Source of the DNA: Hyposmocoma kahamanoa
Taxonomy: Eukaryota > Arthropoda > Insecta > Lepidoptera > Cosmopterigidae
NCBI RefSeq assembly: GCF_003589595.1
Contig: NW_020654422.1
Coordinates: 7,368,415-7,432,414 of the forward strand
Reading direction: 5' to 3'
Length of the DNA: 64,000 nucleotides
Each line of letters starts with the position of its first letter. Within the stretch, counting starts at the first letter, position 1. This document shows positions 1 to 11,195 of this stretch, piece after piece. A model generated the notes under the pieces. The model saw nothing but the letters and a program-made list of their open reading frames with translations. It was not told the origin of the DNA and did not search any database. The position numbers and the translations under genes are program-made.

Positions 1-1
1 C

Positions 2-519
2 GAAAACAAGGTGCGTCGTTTCTTCACGCCTGACCAATTATGCCTGTTGTACAAAACCCAAGTTAGGTCTTGCGTTGAGCATTGTTCACACCTCTGGGAT
101 GGCTCCGCCAAGTACCTTCTCGATGCCTTGGACAGTTTGCAGCGTCGCGCCTCACGAGTCATTGGCGATAAAGAGGTCTCATCACACCTTGAATCTCTAC
201 AACTGCGAAGGACGTTACATCACTTAGCGCCTTTTATCGGATGTACCATGGCGAGTGCTCTGAAGAACTGTTCAACCACATCTCGCCCTCCCCTTTCCTG
301 CTCCGAAGTACGCGTGCTGGCCTTCGTAGTCACCGTTTTACAACTAGCAGTATTCCGTCGAGAAGTAGAAGGTTTTTGGCACCTTTCTCTGTCGCACAGT
401 TGAGAAATGGAACTCCCTTCCAGCGCACGTATTCCCTCCGTGTATGTTATGGGGTTCTTCAAACAAGGCGCGAAGAGGCATCTTGTAGGCATGCAAGGTG
501 GAGGCAGCTAGAGTGGTGA
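2..519 (+). pseudogene. LINE reverse-transcriptase C-terminal fragment (Jockey/CR1 type)
   Basis: The + strand reads as the C-terminal tail of a non-LTR retrotransposon ORF2 of the kind common in Lepidoptera. Visible hallmarks are LLYKTQVRSCVEHCSHLW and LQRRASRVIGD in frame 2 from base 11, then FYRMYHGECSEELF in frame 1 from about 211, then a WNSLPA / MGFFKQGAKRHL tail in a further frame. At least two frameshifts (near 205-211 and after ~395) show that it is dead. The start is cut by the window edge. The shift pattern is read directly from the sequence; the family name is from pattern knowledge. Confidence 0.8.
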
Positions 520-712
520 TTATATCAACACTTCACTAGTTTCCTTCACATTTTGGATTCCATTTTATATCAGGTGGAATGTAGTCATCTGCCTGTCATG
601 TATAAAAAAAAGTATGGTGTATTCCACAGGTGACAAATGGACAACCTCATACTTAGTATGCTACACCGTTGTAGAGCCGTCGCTAATGCTTTGGGAGGTC
701 CGATTGACTATT

Positions 713-858
713 AAATAATCTCAGTACAAAGTATTAAAAAAACCGACTTCAACAGTCGTTCATCCCCGAGTTTGCCACCCTTAGAGGTGGAATACTTCAA
801 TGGGACCTGAGGTATCCTATTTCCAACAAAAAAAGAATCGCCAACAGTGTTTATGGAA
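713..858 (+). repeat. Dispersed repeat family A, truncated copy
   Basis: It starts with CTCAGTACAAAGTA and continues into a conserved block (CCCCGAGTTTGCCACC, AGAGGTGGAATA, GAGGTATCC, CCAACAAAAAAAGAATC). The same block recurs at 22868-24500 (split), 34050-34215, 47930-48150 and 56825-57108. This copy lacks the 3' part of the family (the GAGAACCTCCT...AAGTCGGTTT end). Confidence 0.75.
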
Positions 859-1139
859 TGGGGTTCGTGTAGTGTAATATGGAAACTGTTTGTTAAATTT
901 GAAAAAATATTATAACCTTGTTCCCTAGACTTTGTTGTGCAGTGTATATAAAATTATTACTCGTAAAAAGTCGGGAGTCAATTTTACACTAAACATAAAA
1001 CCCCATTAATTGCAAAGTATTGGCCAACTTGTCGATTAACAACTTAATAGGGTTCTCTTTGACGTAGGAATATGACATGTTATCGAAATACTAAGTTGTA
1101 AGAAAATTAAGAAGACAGATTTCTTAATTTTCTGTCTTT

Positions 1140-1301
1140 TTCAGTTCAATACCGTCCCGCACTAAAAAGTTTGGCAATTCGTTTTTATGCCGAACCATCA
1201 AATTGTGGAACCGACTCCCGGCGCATGTATTCCCTCCCCTCTATAACATCGGGTCCTTCAAACGTAGTGTGAAGAAGCATTTGGCCAGACCGGCAAAATG
1301 A
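1140..1301 (+). pseudogene. LINE ORF2 C-terminal fragment, second copy
   Basis: One open frame reads FSSIPSRTKKFGNSFLCRTI then KLWNRLPAHVFPPLYNIGSF and ends KKHLARPAK-stop (TGA 1299-1301). This is the conserved C-terminal end of Jockey/CR1-like LINE ORF2. It has no upstream RT core, so it is a 5'-truncated insertion. A run of A/T separates it from the first fragment. Confidence 0.75.
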
Positions 1302-2870
1302 TAGTGACGGAGTGAAGATATTTGTGTTTTCCATCCGTTACTCTCATCTCTGGACTGTATTCGCACTTTCCATCAGGCGCGGAGCAGTCATTTTGCCGAG
1401 TCGTAATAAAAAAAAAACAATAATTTAATGAGCCTTGTCGCCGATTAAGTAGCAAATGTTATTGTGAGTAATTTCGTAGTCCAAAAAGACGAAAATAGCC
1501 TGAAACAAAATAACTGAATATCTTTGAAAACTATAATAATTACTCATCAACGCTTTATGCTTTCGCACTGCTGGCGACCCGCCCTAAACTGCTGCTAGCT
1601 GCGGCACAGTTTGTATATCTTGTGCGCCCAGGGAAAAATGTTTCCAAGAGCACATACATTTTAAAATACCTATATCGATCAGGTGTTGCGACTCTTATTC
1701 CTCTTGTTTTTATTTTGCGTTCTCGCGAATTACACCAAAGCCTAGCTTTAGTACAAAACCAACTTGAAAACTTTTTTATACCTTCTGATTGTTTTAAGCT
1801 CAATATATTAATCGTAGTTCATTAGAAATAAATGTGGTAGTACCTAACTGTTATTTTGATTAAAACTCTATTAGGTATTAAAATTTTATTTGGTTCCAAT
1901 AAATTTATTTTTTCTACGGATTTGACAACTCTGGCTGCATTAGTTGGGGATGATATACCAGAAATACGAACGGAAGCAAATTTACACAAGAGTTGAACTA
2001 AATACGGAACAAGACGTTATAGTAGAAAGATGGCTTACTGACCAAGAGATTACATATTTTTTTTTCTTTTAGTGGATTTTTGCTTCCCTTCGTTGGTGTC
2101 AATTTCATTTATTCGCTATCAAATAAAAATCCACGATGACCCTGTGTTGTGTATACATTGTAATAACTATCTAAAACGTAACATGGCAAACGTCAATACT
2201 AATTTATTTTGACAAGTCTAACAAGGGATACATCGATGTCAAGGGATAGTATATAATACTTTTATTTTATTAGCATATTTATGTAACAATATAAATAGGT
2301 ATTTTAATAACATAATATCTTCTCCACAAACTGAATTATTGTTATGAACAATCATATTATTGTACATTATGCACTTTATGAAAAATACTTAGTCTCGTAG
2401 GTATATACTTGCTAGGAACAGCACGGGCAAAAGCCATAGTCTATATACCAACTACATTTAAATTTATTATTGGTAACAGCACTTTCAAATTAAACATCAA
2501 TTTATTAATAGCTTTTAATAAATCAGTTACATAACATACGGCACTGATCTTACAATAGCGTCGTGGTTACGACACTTGTCATTTGCTTAAAGCAGTAACA
2601 AAAAATAATCTTAGATATGTGGACAGAAGCAAGCTATATTTACATTTACATAGATTTAGTTAGGACTTAAGATTCTTATGTAACTGAGCTATAAAAAGAT
2701 AAACTACTACGACCTGCTACCGTATTCTGGCGTACAACACAAACTTAGAAGTCTCTGGTTCTACCAAACGAACAAAGTTGGTATATTTTCTACTTTATTA
2801 TCATGAGCTTTAACACCTAGAACATACACGTTCGACATTTATAATGTTCGTGAATGTATCCAAAAGTCGA
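1302..2870. other. AT-rich intergenic stretch, no gene seen
   Basis: Open frames here are short, lack homology that I recognise and overlap on both strands. No splice-framed coding block, RNA gene or clear terminal repeat was found. Confidence 0.5.
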
Positions 2871-2872
2871 TC

Positions 2873-3260
2873 TTAAGACTTGTCTGTAGTGGAAGGCCGC
2901 CTGACGTTGTTGCGTTGCGGGATGACGAATTCTGCATGTCGCGGGCCGGCGAATGGGTTGGTCGGCGCAAAAGGCGCGCTTATGGAACCTTGTCTTTGCG
3001 GCATTCGTCGGGCGCCGCCATCTGTATTTATCGTGCGCGCCGGGCTTAGCGTCCTGCCGGATTTCATTCGCTATTTAGATCCGTTTATTTATCGCGTTCC
3101 TGTGCTCTTTTTCGTCAATTACAACAGAGGTAACTTTTCTGTTGGAAGTCTGTCCACATCAATCTTACCTAGGCACTGTATTAAGGTCAGCCGCTGCAGA
3201 GTGCTGTCTCGGCGGCAAAGCTGGCGGGGGGCCCGCCGGGCGAGGGCTAGCCACTCCTGC
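2873..3260. other. GC-rich patch with overlapping open frames
   Basis: This patch is much richer in G+C and CpG than its surroundings. Both strands are open: + 2880-3350, and − 2873-3067, the latter rich in Pro/Arg/Ser with PQRQGSISAPFAP. I recognise no family. It could be an old repeat, a promoter-like CpG patch of a neighbouring gene, or a real exon of a gene that lies outside the window. It is downstream of the MADD stop. Confidence 0.3.
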
Positions 3261-3348
3261 ACGTGGTGGAATCTAAAAAAAAATTATCTTCATGGCAGTA
3301 CCGATAAATGGATTTGGAGGTGTTGTAAATATATCCATCGCATAATTT

Positions 3349-3642
3349 AGTAGCAGTAGAGCTCCTTGTGAAAGAGTTCATCCAGGGAAGTACTGCCTTA
3401 CCTTAACCCATTTCTGCCGCCAATGCGATCCGGTTTCGAAAGGTAAGGGTGCTGGTGAAATTATAGGCACATGGAACTTAACAACTTATGTCTTAAGGTG
3501 TCGGGCGCAATGGCAGTGTCGCTTAGATCTTTGTAATTTAAAGCTCTGAATGGCACTGCATTAGTTACGAGACAGGCGTGTCGTTTTCCATCAGGTCCAC
3601 GACTTGTTCGTCCCGTCTCACTTAGTATTATAAAAAAAAACT
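3349..3642 (+). repeat. SINE-like repeat family B, near full length
   Basis: It begins TAGCAGTAGAGCTCCTTGTG, contains CATCCAGGGAAGTACTGCC, TTTCTGCCGCCAAT, GGTGCTGGTGAAATTAT and CACGACTTGTTCGTCCCGTC, and ends AGTATTATAAAAAAAA. At least eight other copies lie in this window in both orientations. The fixed ends and A-rich 3' tail suggest a retroposed element or a high-copy non-autonomous element. I did not find a clear tRNA A/B box head. Confidence 0.8.
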
Positions 3643-3805
3643 AATTGTCTATAATATGAAGCAAGCTTAATAAAGACTTGTGCTTGCAAGTTGGTGATTC
3701 TTCGTACCGTAACTATTTTCGCTGATGTGTGTTTTCGATGCACTGTTATTTAAGTAATAAACTAAAGGTCGTTTGTTTCCCCAATGAGTAAATAGATATT
3801 AACCG

Positions 3806-3955
3806 TCGGCGGGTCGAGCGGCCGCGGCGGCGGCGCGCCCGCGGCGTGCGAGTGCGCTCTGGCCAGGCGCTGCTGCGGCGGCGCGGGCGGCGGCGGCCGG
3901 CGCGGCGGCAGGCTATCTGTCCGCTGTGCCACGCGATGAACCTCCGGACACTTTT
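3806..3955. other. GC-rich CGG/GCC-repeat tract
   Basis: This is a tract of CGG/GCC-rich triplets (GGCGGCGGCG, GCGGCGGCGGC) inside AT-rich DNA. On the minus strand it translates as a Pro/Arg/Ala-rich string within an open frame at 3762-3971. The low complexity and lack of a known domain argue against a conserved exon. It lies about 1 kb past the MADD stop, so it could be 3' flank or a CpG patch. Confidence 0.35.
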
Positions 3956-4124
3956 CACTGGATTCTCCCACTTTTTCACCGCTCTCCTTGAATCAAAACA
4001 TCCATTTTGTTTATTTAATTGATTTACGATTATTCTATCTGTAATCCTGAACGACTTACTAAAGAACTTACGATAAGTTACTCTCAAATCGTAGAATTTT
4101 GCTATAGTATGGTAACTCCATACA

Positions 4125-4890
4125 AACGTAACAACGCGGTTTCAATGCGTGCACGCCCGCCGCGCCATATACGAACTTGCACGTTCGCGTCGGGTCGCAA
4201 ACACCATTAATTATAGAATAGAAGGGTTCGCTTGGTGTTTAAAAAATTACATCAAATAGTAGACGTGTCTATTGTTATCTCAAGTTCAGAACAGTTCAAC
4301 ATTTAATTTCTATTTCATAATCGCATTCACATAATCGAAATAACAATCCGCGAAGCTGATATAAAAATATCAATACGAAAGTACTAATATAATAATCATT
4401 TCAATATAATTTAAAAAAGCACGAAAATACAATTAATTATTTTTTTCAAACTACGTGTTTTGTTGTGCACGTAAACCCGTTATTATAATTATTGCGTCCT
4501 GTATTTTGGTCTGCAGGAAGAAATTTCTTATAGGTAGATATAAGCAGTATCTTTTGTTTGTGTTTTCCGTTTCATTTAATGTGATTTGTGTCGTGTGTGT
4601 TGTACCTGTCCAATAAATAAATAAATAAAATAATAATGTGACCCTACGCTCGGTGTGAAATGTAGTTTTTTACCCTCCGGAACAGACAAGTGTTGCCCAT
4701 GTTTACTTGTTTTATTATACTATGGTTTTACTTCGGTTTGATTTTATACTTGATCTATTGATAGTGTATCTATATATGTCTGTTGATGGTAACTGAAGGA
4801 AAATCAAACGTAGTATGTAAAATAAGAAAATTGCGGATTACCGCCAAAGTCTGCATACAAAATGAACTTTTAAGTTAGTCAAGTACCAAC
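4125..4890. other. MADD 3' flank with LINE-tail-like sequence
   Basis: At 4215-4250 the motif TTCGCTTGGTGTTTAAAAAA resembles part of repeat G (22165-22230) and the sequence at 27970-28010. At 4560-4645 a stretch ending in (AATAAATAAATAAA) looks like a LINE 3' tail. The rest is AT-rich with nothing else recognised. The MADD 3' UTR should occupy the part next to 4890. Confidence 0.4.
4711..4716 (-). terminator. Candidate polyadenylation signal of MADD
   Basis: TTTATT on the plus strand is AATAAA on the coding strand, about 175 bases past the MADD stop codon. Other AATAAA-like motifs exist further down (around 4615-4635 is on the wrong strand), so the choice is tentative. Confidence 0.35.
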
Positions 4891-5081
4891 TATGCCGATA
4901 CTACCTCCAAGGACTTATCAGTATCCCGGGGTGTTCTCTCGAGGCTACCCCGCGACTGCCGCACTGTGTCCGGTCTCTCTTGAGGTGCAGTATTGTCTCG
5001 CGATTCCGTTGCCGCCGCGTCGCTTTTCGCAAAAGTTGCCCTCGCTTCGCCAGCACGGCTTACTGGTGATCGCCTCTCCAC
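4890..5081 (-). CDS. MADD: MADD exon 34 (last coding exon)
   Basis: Residues ~1757-1819. The acceptor TTGTAG precedes GTGGAGAGG in phase 0, matching exon 33, and the exon ends SLEVVSA-TAG at 4890-4892. The sequence is Arg/Ser/Ala-rich with no domain (RRSPVSRAGEARATF). The tail has no match that I recall in vertebrate MADD, so this end is inferred from phase and splice sites rather than homology. Confidence 0.75.
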   Translation of the reverse strand: MERRSPVSRAGEARATFAKSDAAATESRDNTAPQERPDTVRQSRGSLERTPRDTDKSLEVVSA

Positions 5082-5198
5082 CTACAACATTGTATTACTT
5101 ATTGCACGACTGATCTTTGGCATTTTTATGCAATTCTTTCTCCCAATCTATAAATTAAACCCTATATAGAGTGTTGGTGGAGAGGCAATATTTGTTAC

Positions 5199-5396
5199 CT
5201 GTGGACTAGCTCGTCCCTTAGGTGAAGTGCCACCAAAAGCGCCAGGGGAGCTGGCTCTTGTGGCGACTGCAGGCGTCAAGGACTCTTGCGGTGGGTGCGG
5301 CAAACGCGAGGCCTGCTCCAGAATTGCCTTTTTCTGCTCCTGCCCGGCCGCGAAGTAAGAGAACACGCACAGCACCGCGTAGCAAATCTGGTCCGC
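5199..5396 (-). CDS. MADD: MADD exon 33
   Basis: Residues ~1691-1756. The acceptor TATCTCAG precedes GCGGACCAG and the donor is CAG/GTAACA. ADQICYAVLCVFSYFAA is the conserved C-terminal helix segment of MADD. A Pro/Ser-rich linker (SLTPAVATRASSPGAFGG) follows. In phase on both sides. Confidence 0.95.
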
Positions 5397-6153
5397 CTGA
5401 GATAACACAACCATAGCTATATACTTCTAACATTCATATTTCTTTTTTGTTTGGTCTTTATCATGCTTGCAAAAGTTGGGTTTATCAAGCTCTAAAATAC
5501 TACAACTTGAGCGTCACATCGAGAGAATAAACACGTAGCTCAGTGGATAATAAAATGTTAGGTTATTAATAGAAAAAATCTTGTCTTCAAAGTTGAATTA
5601 TAATGTTGGTGACGTTCTTGCAATACGAGTACACACTCGTTTGCTGTATTTATATATTTGAAATGTAATTTGTATAGCGAAGCAAAAGCTTCCCACGCAA
5701 AGCTAAGGAAGTAGTAGGTACGAGATATAATTTCGATAATGTGTAGTGTATTAATGTAATAAAAGAATATTGCATTTAATACGTACATAGGTACATACGT
5801 ACAGTAGATAAGTAGTTAATATATTTAAGATAAAATATATTTAATATAATTAAAATGGAATGGAAAATAAATTAGTAATAAAAACAAAAATAGTAAAATA
5901 AAAGCAAGAGTTAGAGAAACATGCAAAAACGGAACATCACATATGTGTACATACATCGGTATGAACTACGAAACGTAAGGTGCATAATTCAGTCCATTGG
6001 CCTCGATATACGAGAAGTACCGAGAAAGCCATATAGAGAAGAAACGATGGAGGTCAAGCACTACTTTCTCTGCCTATAAGAAACATAAAACACGAAGGTA
6101 AATAAAAGAAAAACATAAAACTGCATACACAAAGTTACAAGCGGCGTACTTAC

Positions 6154-6200
6154 CATAATTGATTTGTATTTTCTTTGGACTATTTGTCTTGTTTTTGGGT
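6154..6200 (-). CDS. MADD: MADD exon 32 (47-base exon)
   Basis: Residues ~1675-1690. The acceptor GCATTGCAG precedes ACCCAAAAACA and the donor is ATG/GTAAGT. It translates as PKTRQIVQRKYKSIM, the short conserved link into the QICY helix. Without it exons 31 (phase 1) and 33 (phase 0) would not join, which supports it strongly. Confidence 0.9.
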
Positions 6201-6292
6201 CTGCAATGCAATGTAACAAAAAGGTATGTAAGTTAAGTAATTTCTATTTAATAATTTCTATTTATCTTTAAAATCTCAAGAATGATACTCAC

Positions 6293-6365
6293 TAAATTCT
6301 TCTATAACGAAGATACCGCCATTCTGTGTGAAGCATTTTCGAATGTGATCGAGCCGCACAAAGAA
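6293..6365 (-). CDS. MADD: MADD exon 31
   Basis: Residues ~1651-1674. The acceptor GTATTTCAG precedes TTCTTTGTG; the donor GTGAGT follows GAATTTA. It reads FFVRLDHIRKCFTQNGGIFV then IEEF, matching the family's conserved 'ELNHIKKC...GVFVLEEF' block in the PH-like C-terminal domain. Confidence 0.95.
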
Positions 6366-8649
6366 CTGAAATACAAAAAGCGTGCTGAACTAAAGTCAAT
6401 ACGTATTTATTTAGTTATTAAAGCATATTTTAATGTTTGTTACGATTAAACTCAGTATTCTAGAAACGCGTTGACGCACAGGGTGAAAAGTTTAGTAACT
6501 GAATAATATGTATAACATTTCAAGTAATTCAAGGTCATTTAGAGACGTGACAATTATACCTGGCCACTGTTTTAACATCAACACGGCTACACTTGATAGA
6601 GACAAATGATTACTCCTTGTCGATATGAATTTCAGAACTGAAGTACCTACGTATGTAGCGTACGATGGTTCTTTACATACCTATACTACAATGCTACTGA
6701 AGTAACTGATCACATAGGTCTTACATGCATCGTAACTATAAAATACACCATGCATATAAATAACGACGAAATGAACCAAAAGCATACTACATTTGTCATC
6801 ACGAAATAAAGCATTGCTAATCGTGCTCGTTCTTGGAGGGAGCTAATATTCGTAAGCGCATGCCACATACAGGGTTGCAGTAAAATACGCGCACGGCAGC
6901 GCGATGCGAGAACGATCCCGATTCATTAAATTCACCTGGGACCAACGTCCTTAATTACATCAAAGTTTAGTTTCGTCAAACAGATTCAACGGCCCAGTTT
7001 CGTAGCAACCGGCGCTTCGGCAATATATCATCGTTGCAGGGTTGCAGTAGTGCAGAGAGCAGACAGGAATGGAAGGAAGGGAGCGGAGGGGTGCGGGCGG
7101 TGCTCGGTCGGTGCGGGCGGGTGTGCGGCGGGCGAGGGCGCGGGCCCGGCCCGCCCAGAACTTGTGAGATGGCAATGCTCTACGACTGACCTCGTGACTC
7201 GGGTCCACTACGGGACGAGACGCTCGCTCGGGCTGCGGGTGAGGGTCCTACCGACCGACTGATCTCGGCACTGGGTGCGAGAGTTAAGAGATCGAGACCG
7301 CTCGCCGGACGATCCGTGAAACGAATGCAAGCTGTCGGGTGCGTCATGAACAAATAATAAACAAAGGGCTCTATGTGCATGCACGACCGCGCTTTTCGGC
7401 GCTCGCCGCACTCGGGAAAACTAAAACAACGCTAACAACGGCTAAAAACAATCGGTAAGCCTCAAAACTACAAGTAAAGCCCTACGACCTCGAACGATCA
7501 TCTCTAATTGCACATAAGTGACCGTGACAGATATCGAAAGGTCGTGTCGATTATCGTAGGAGCCAGCCATTACTAGTGTATGAACCACTGAGTACCTCGA
7601 AATCCTTTAGCGCAGCGGCGCGGGTACGGCGTGTCCGGAAAGAGTAAAAACAGAGAAAAAGTAGAGATTAGTGAGGGCGGCCGAGCGCGTGTCAAGGACC
7701 ATCTCAAAAGTTCCTAGCGGAGCGAGTCTCGCACGGGGCCGGCGGCCGGCGCGCCTGCGCCCGGCGCCAACGCGCAGGCGCCGGGCGCACGCATCCAGCG
7801 TTGGGTGTGGCAGACAAATAGCACATGCACATTGTATGGAGTAGACGTAAATCAGATGGACAACGTTTAGTCTTAAATGTAAACTCTAACTATTACATCA
7901 AATTGGTAATAGATAAAATATTTAAGGGCAAAGTGGTTTTAATTCGATAGAAGCAGTATTCGGTTTACGATAAAAGAAAATAATTGATAAAAAGCAAAAT
8001 CGCGCAAATCCACGGCCGTATATAAACGAAATAAATGTAGATATAATTAATATAGAAAATATATATTTGAATAGTCACGATAACATGAAATATCAAGAAG
8101 AAATAGGAAAGTTTGAGTGGTCCTTGCATTCGGTAAAAATGTAATTATAATTATGATTTATAAACAAGCTGAAATCTATCTTGTTCGGGACTTGAACTAA
8201 TTTTATTAAACAGTATACACTGGTTTTCTTATAACAATGTTTGTCGAATATCCCCTTAAGACAGGGATAGAAAAGTATCGGAGTCTTCGTTGGATGATGA
8301 AGCTTCGAAATGAAAGTACGAATTTTAAAGTTACATCGCAATTACGGCACCGGAACAATATAGAGACATGAAGCGCTGCCCAGCGTGGGACGCTGTCCCT
8401 CGGCGTAGACTGCCGCACAATGGTTGCACGGCATTCTACAGTGTTATGTAGTCGTATCGACACGTTTCCCATATCAAGCGTGAACACTGACAGATATCTT
8501 ACCTGTTTTCAAAAAGTTACTGTAATATCACCAAAAATACGGGGAGACATTGTTAAAAGATTGCTCTCCTACAATTTTGGTATATCATAGCATTAACGAA
8601 CAAGTAAGCTGACAAAAAGTACATACACAAACAAAGCCATGAGACATAC
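6366..8649 (-). other. MADD intron 30 with GC island
   Basis: Most of it is AT-rich. Between about 6,880 and 7,800 it turns GC- and CpG-rich, with a near-perfect inverted repeat at 7753-7768 / 7777-7792 (15 of 16 paired, 8-base loop). Open frames in the island are short and unrecognised. The ORF at 6960-7208 (−) is Arg/Pro-rich and may be composition only. Confidence 0.5.
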
Positions 8650-8691
8650 CTTGCTGTGGTGGAAGAGGAGCCCCACGCCTTCCATGCACAC
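8650..8691 (-). CDS. MADD: MADD exon 30 (42-base exon)
   Basis: Residues ~1637-1650, VCMEGVGLLFHHSK. The acceptor TATTTTTTAAG precedes GTGTGC and the donor is AAG/GTATGT. It matches the 'VTLEGINLKFMHNQ' position of vertebrate MADD. The exon is a multiple of three, so skipping it would keep the frame. Confidence 0.9.
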
Positions 8692-8928
8692 CTTAAAAAA
8701 TAAAGTAATTTATTAACGTTAATTGATATTTGGTTGACATATTGTGATGGTGTTTATGTAACAAAACCGTGCAGTCTGGTCAGTAAAGCGAAATCATCAT
8801 ACCAAAAAAAAGTTTTACTGCAAATATGGCTTATACTCCTACATTAATTTGCAATTAATTTGTTGGTTTCTAGTATGAATGATTGCAAAAACAGTTCGAA
8901 TTAATAGTGATTCACATGTAAGCGTTAC

Positions 8929-9054
8929 CTGTATAAGTCCGCCTTCGCCAGTGGCGCAGTCCTGTACGGGGAACTCGCCCCCGAGCTCCGCGGCATCCTG
9001 CCGCCGTCCACTTTTTTCCATCGCTTCCTTGATACAATAGTACAGCGCCTTACA
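8929..9054 (-). CDS. MADD: MADD exon 29
   Basis: Residues ~1595-1636. [14 protein letters not shown] and [20 protein letters not shown] are strongly conserved in the family. The acceptor is TGTATACAG, the donor CAG/GTAACG. Phase 0 on both sides. Confidence 0.97.
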
Positions 9055-9277
9055 CTGTATACAATCAAGATAACTCGTTTAAAATATAGAAAGGCTGTTA
9101 ATACAATGTCCAGCACACATTAAACGTTTGTTAAGATAAAAACGGACACCAGTTTTTGGTTCAAACAACTAAAATAATTAAGTAAATACAGTGTAAGACA
9201 AGTACAGACTCAGACATTATGTCTCTAATAACTGTTAAATGTCTAATCTGTTAGAGGTTGTATATAATAAACCATAC

Positions 9278-9405
9278 CTTTTTCGTGTAATACTTGTGCA
9301 ATTGCGTCTGACCTCCGTTCTTCCTCCAAAGGCACAAAACTCTTATTTTCGGACTATAAGTCATGTTAACCAGCCGTTCATACCACCACCTCTCAACGAT
9401 TGTAC
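9278..9405 (-). CDS. MADD: MADD exon 28
   Basis: Residues ~1552-1594. It reads [20 protein letters not shown] and [20 protein letters not shown], the core of the PH-like domain. The acceptor is ATATTCCAG, the donor AAG/GTATGG. It enters in phase 1 and leaves in phase 0. Confidence 0.97.
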
Positions 9406-9605
9406 CTGGAATATTTAAAATGCCGACTGAGCGAATTTATTTACTAAAGAAAAATAATAATTTATATGGTAGACTGGTTGTTGTGGATCAAGAAATTAAC
9501 GGAAAGGAAAGCTGAAGATAGCAATTCAAAAAAATCCATAATACAGTGTACTTTCATCAACAACGATGGTGTTAATTATTATTTAAATTGATTTAATTGA
9601 CTCAC

Positions 9606-9747
9606 CTTGCGTAGATCTGAGAACAAGTCCGTCATCGCGGACTTCCATAAAACGCAACTCGCCGCCGGCATCGCCTTCATGCACGGTGAATGTCGCGCGC
9701 CGCAGCAGCCGAGACCCCAGAGGCTTTAGATCTATGTCGTTCCCGTG
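9606..9747 (-). CDS. MADD: MADD exon 27
   Basis: Residues ~1505-1551. It contains [20 protein letters not shown] and [13 protein letters not shown], aligned with the start of the PH-like domain of MADD. The acceptor is TTACACAG, the donor CAAG/GTGAGT. Confidence 0.95.
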
Positions 9748-9882
9748 CTGTGTAATAACAGGGAGCATAAATAAAATCATTGTGTAATGGAGTTAAGTGA
9801 AATCAAACGAGGACTCGAACAAATTTAATTTTTATTCAATGGCAATCACATATCAACCCAGCGTGAGTCATTCAGATCACGA

Positions 9883-9984
9883 TCAAGAAAATATTAATTC
9901 TCTCTCTCATCTTAGCGTTGTCCCGGTTGCGTCCTCAGCAGGGTTGCTGCGGAGCCCGGGGTCCGCTTCAAGAAAATATTAATT
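9883..9984 (-). mobile_element. Short retroposon fragment with perfect 17-bp target duplication
   Basis: TCAAGAAAATATTAATT occurs at 9883-9899 and again, identical, at 9968-9984. Between them are 68 bases starting CTCTCTCTCATCTTAGCG and ending CCCGGGGTCCGCT, a block that I recognise as common in Lepidoptera. The CT-rich start is probably a microsatellite-like 3' tail read on the other strand, so this is a 5'-truncated retroposition. Confidence 0.7.
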
Positions 9985-10206
9985 AGACCAAGTATTCCCT
10001 TAGCATAGCGATTCCCAAAATGGTCTATATGTACCTATGGGGTCCACTCCAACTTACAAGGGATCCATGTTAGGGGAAAAAGAAAATAGGAGGGGCATAA
10101 GGTGTTAATGCGGATCCACAACAGCTCATCCCATTTAGACAGATCGCAACCAAAATATTGGCTTTCCATTAATGGAATAACCTACATTACACAAATAATA
10201 TCTTAA

Positions 10207-10508
10207 CATTTTTTTGATGATATCAAGCGACGGGACGAACAACTCGTACGCTGGATGGTATGCGACACGCCTACCCATAACAGTTGCACTGTTTTTACTC
10301 AGAGTTTTAAATCGCAAAGATCTGTGGGGCACTGACACTGCGCACGTCACCCTGAGACATAAGTTGGCAAGTTCCGTGTGCCTGTATTTTTGTCAGCACT
10401 TTCACCCTTCAAAACCGGAACGCAGCAGTGAGTAAATTACAGCTTGCCGACAGATATAGGTAGGTGCTTCCCTGGACGAACTCATTTACAAAGAGCTTTA
10501 CTGCTAAC
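10207..10508 (-). repeat. SINE-like repeat family B, reverse copy
   Basis: This is the reverse complement of the family B unit: GACGGGACGAACAACTCGT near its start, AAATCGCAAAGATCTGTGGG in the middle and ACAAAGAGCTTTACTGCTAA at its end. It lies in MADD intron 26. Confidence 0.8.
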
Positions 10509-11195
10509 AATGATCTTATATACAAAAAAGGCAGAGATGTGTTACTAGAGTCCGCGTAGTGAATATTTGAAAACCAGTCATTTGATCGATCTTGCAATCA
10601 ATCGCGTCGAGCAAAGAACATGAGTTTGACATTTCTACAATTGCGTCATTTTAAGAAAAATGCCGTCGTTTTTGTTTAGAGAATGCACTAATTACCATGT
10701 TAAAGTAAATAAAGGAATCACACACCAAGCGGAAGTTAGCAGACATATTTACATTAATGCTATATTTTATTATTTTTCTGTTTATTGTAATAAATAACAG
10801 TAGCTAATTGAAGATAGAGATAGCAAATTATTCCTGTAGCGAGTGCGATAAGGACGCGTAAAATCGTCTTAGATTATAAGTTGGTAGATGACTGACTGCA
10901 TTGTAGTCCGGAAACTTAGTTATACAGATTTGTAACGTACATCTTTATGCTATCATACATTATACAATCTTTTCTTGTATATGACAAAACACAGAATTGA
11001 AAAAATAATTAATTTTGATTTGATTTGATCGAAAGACCAATATAATATATAAATAATGTTTAATGGCGAAAGAAGGGGTGGATCAAAATACAAAAATTAG
11101 CACGTGACCTACGAGACAAAAAAGTTTGGGGACCTCCGCCTTAGTGGATAGTATTGTTCTTGTTTTGGATTAGGTACTCACGTTTTTCTACTTAC

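Noticed and set aside
2880..3350. 156-codon + strand ORF as a protein-coding gene
   Set aside because: No recognisable domain, low complexity Arg/Cys-rich end, overlaps the start of repeat B, and the opposite strand is equally open, as expected from GC-rich composition.
3746..4087. Arg-rich 113-codon − strand ORF as a gene
   Set aside because: The Arg run comes from CGG/GCC triplets; no domain; it is outside the MADD coding frame.
5218..5433. 71-codon − strand ORF (LLRGAVRVLLLRG)
   Set aside because: Off-frame reading of MADD exon 33; the correct frame is the one with QICYAVLCVFSYF.
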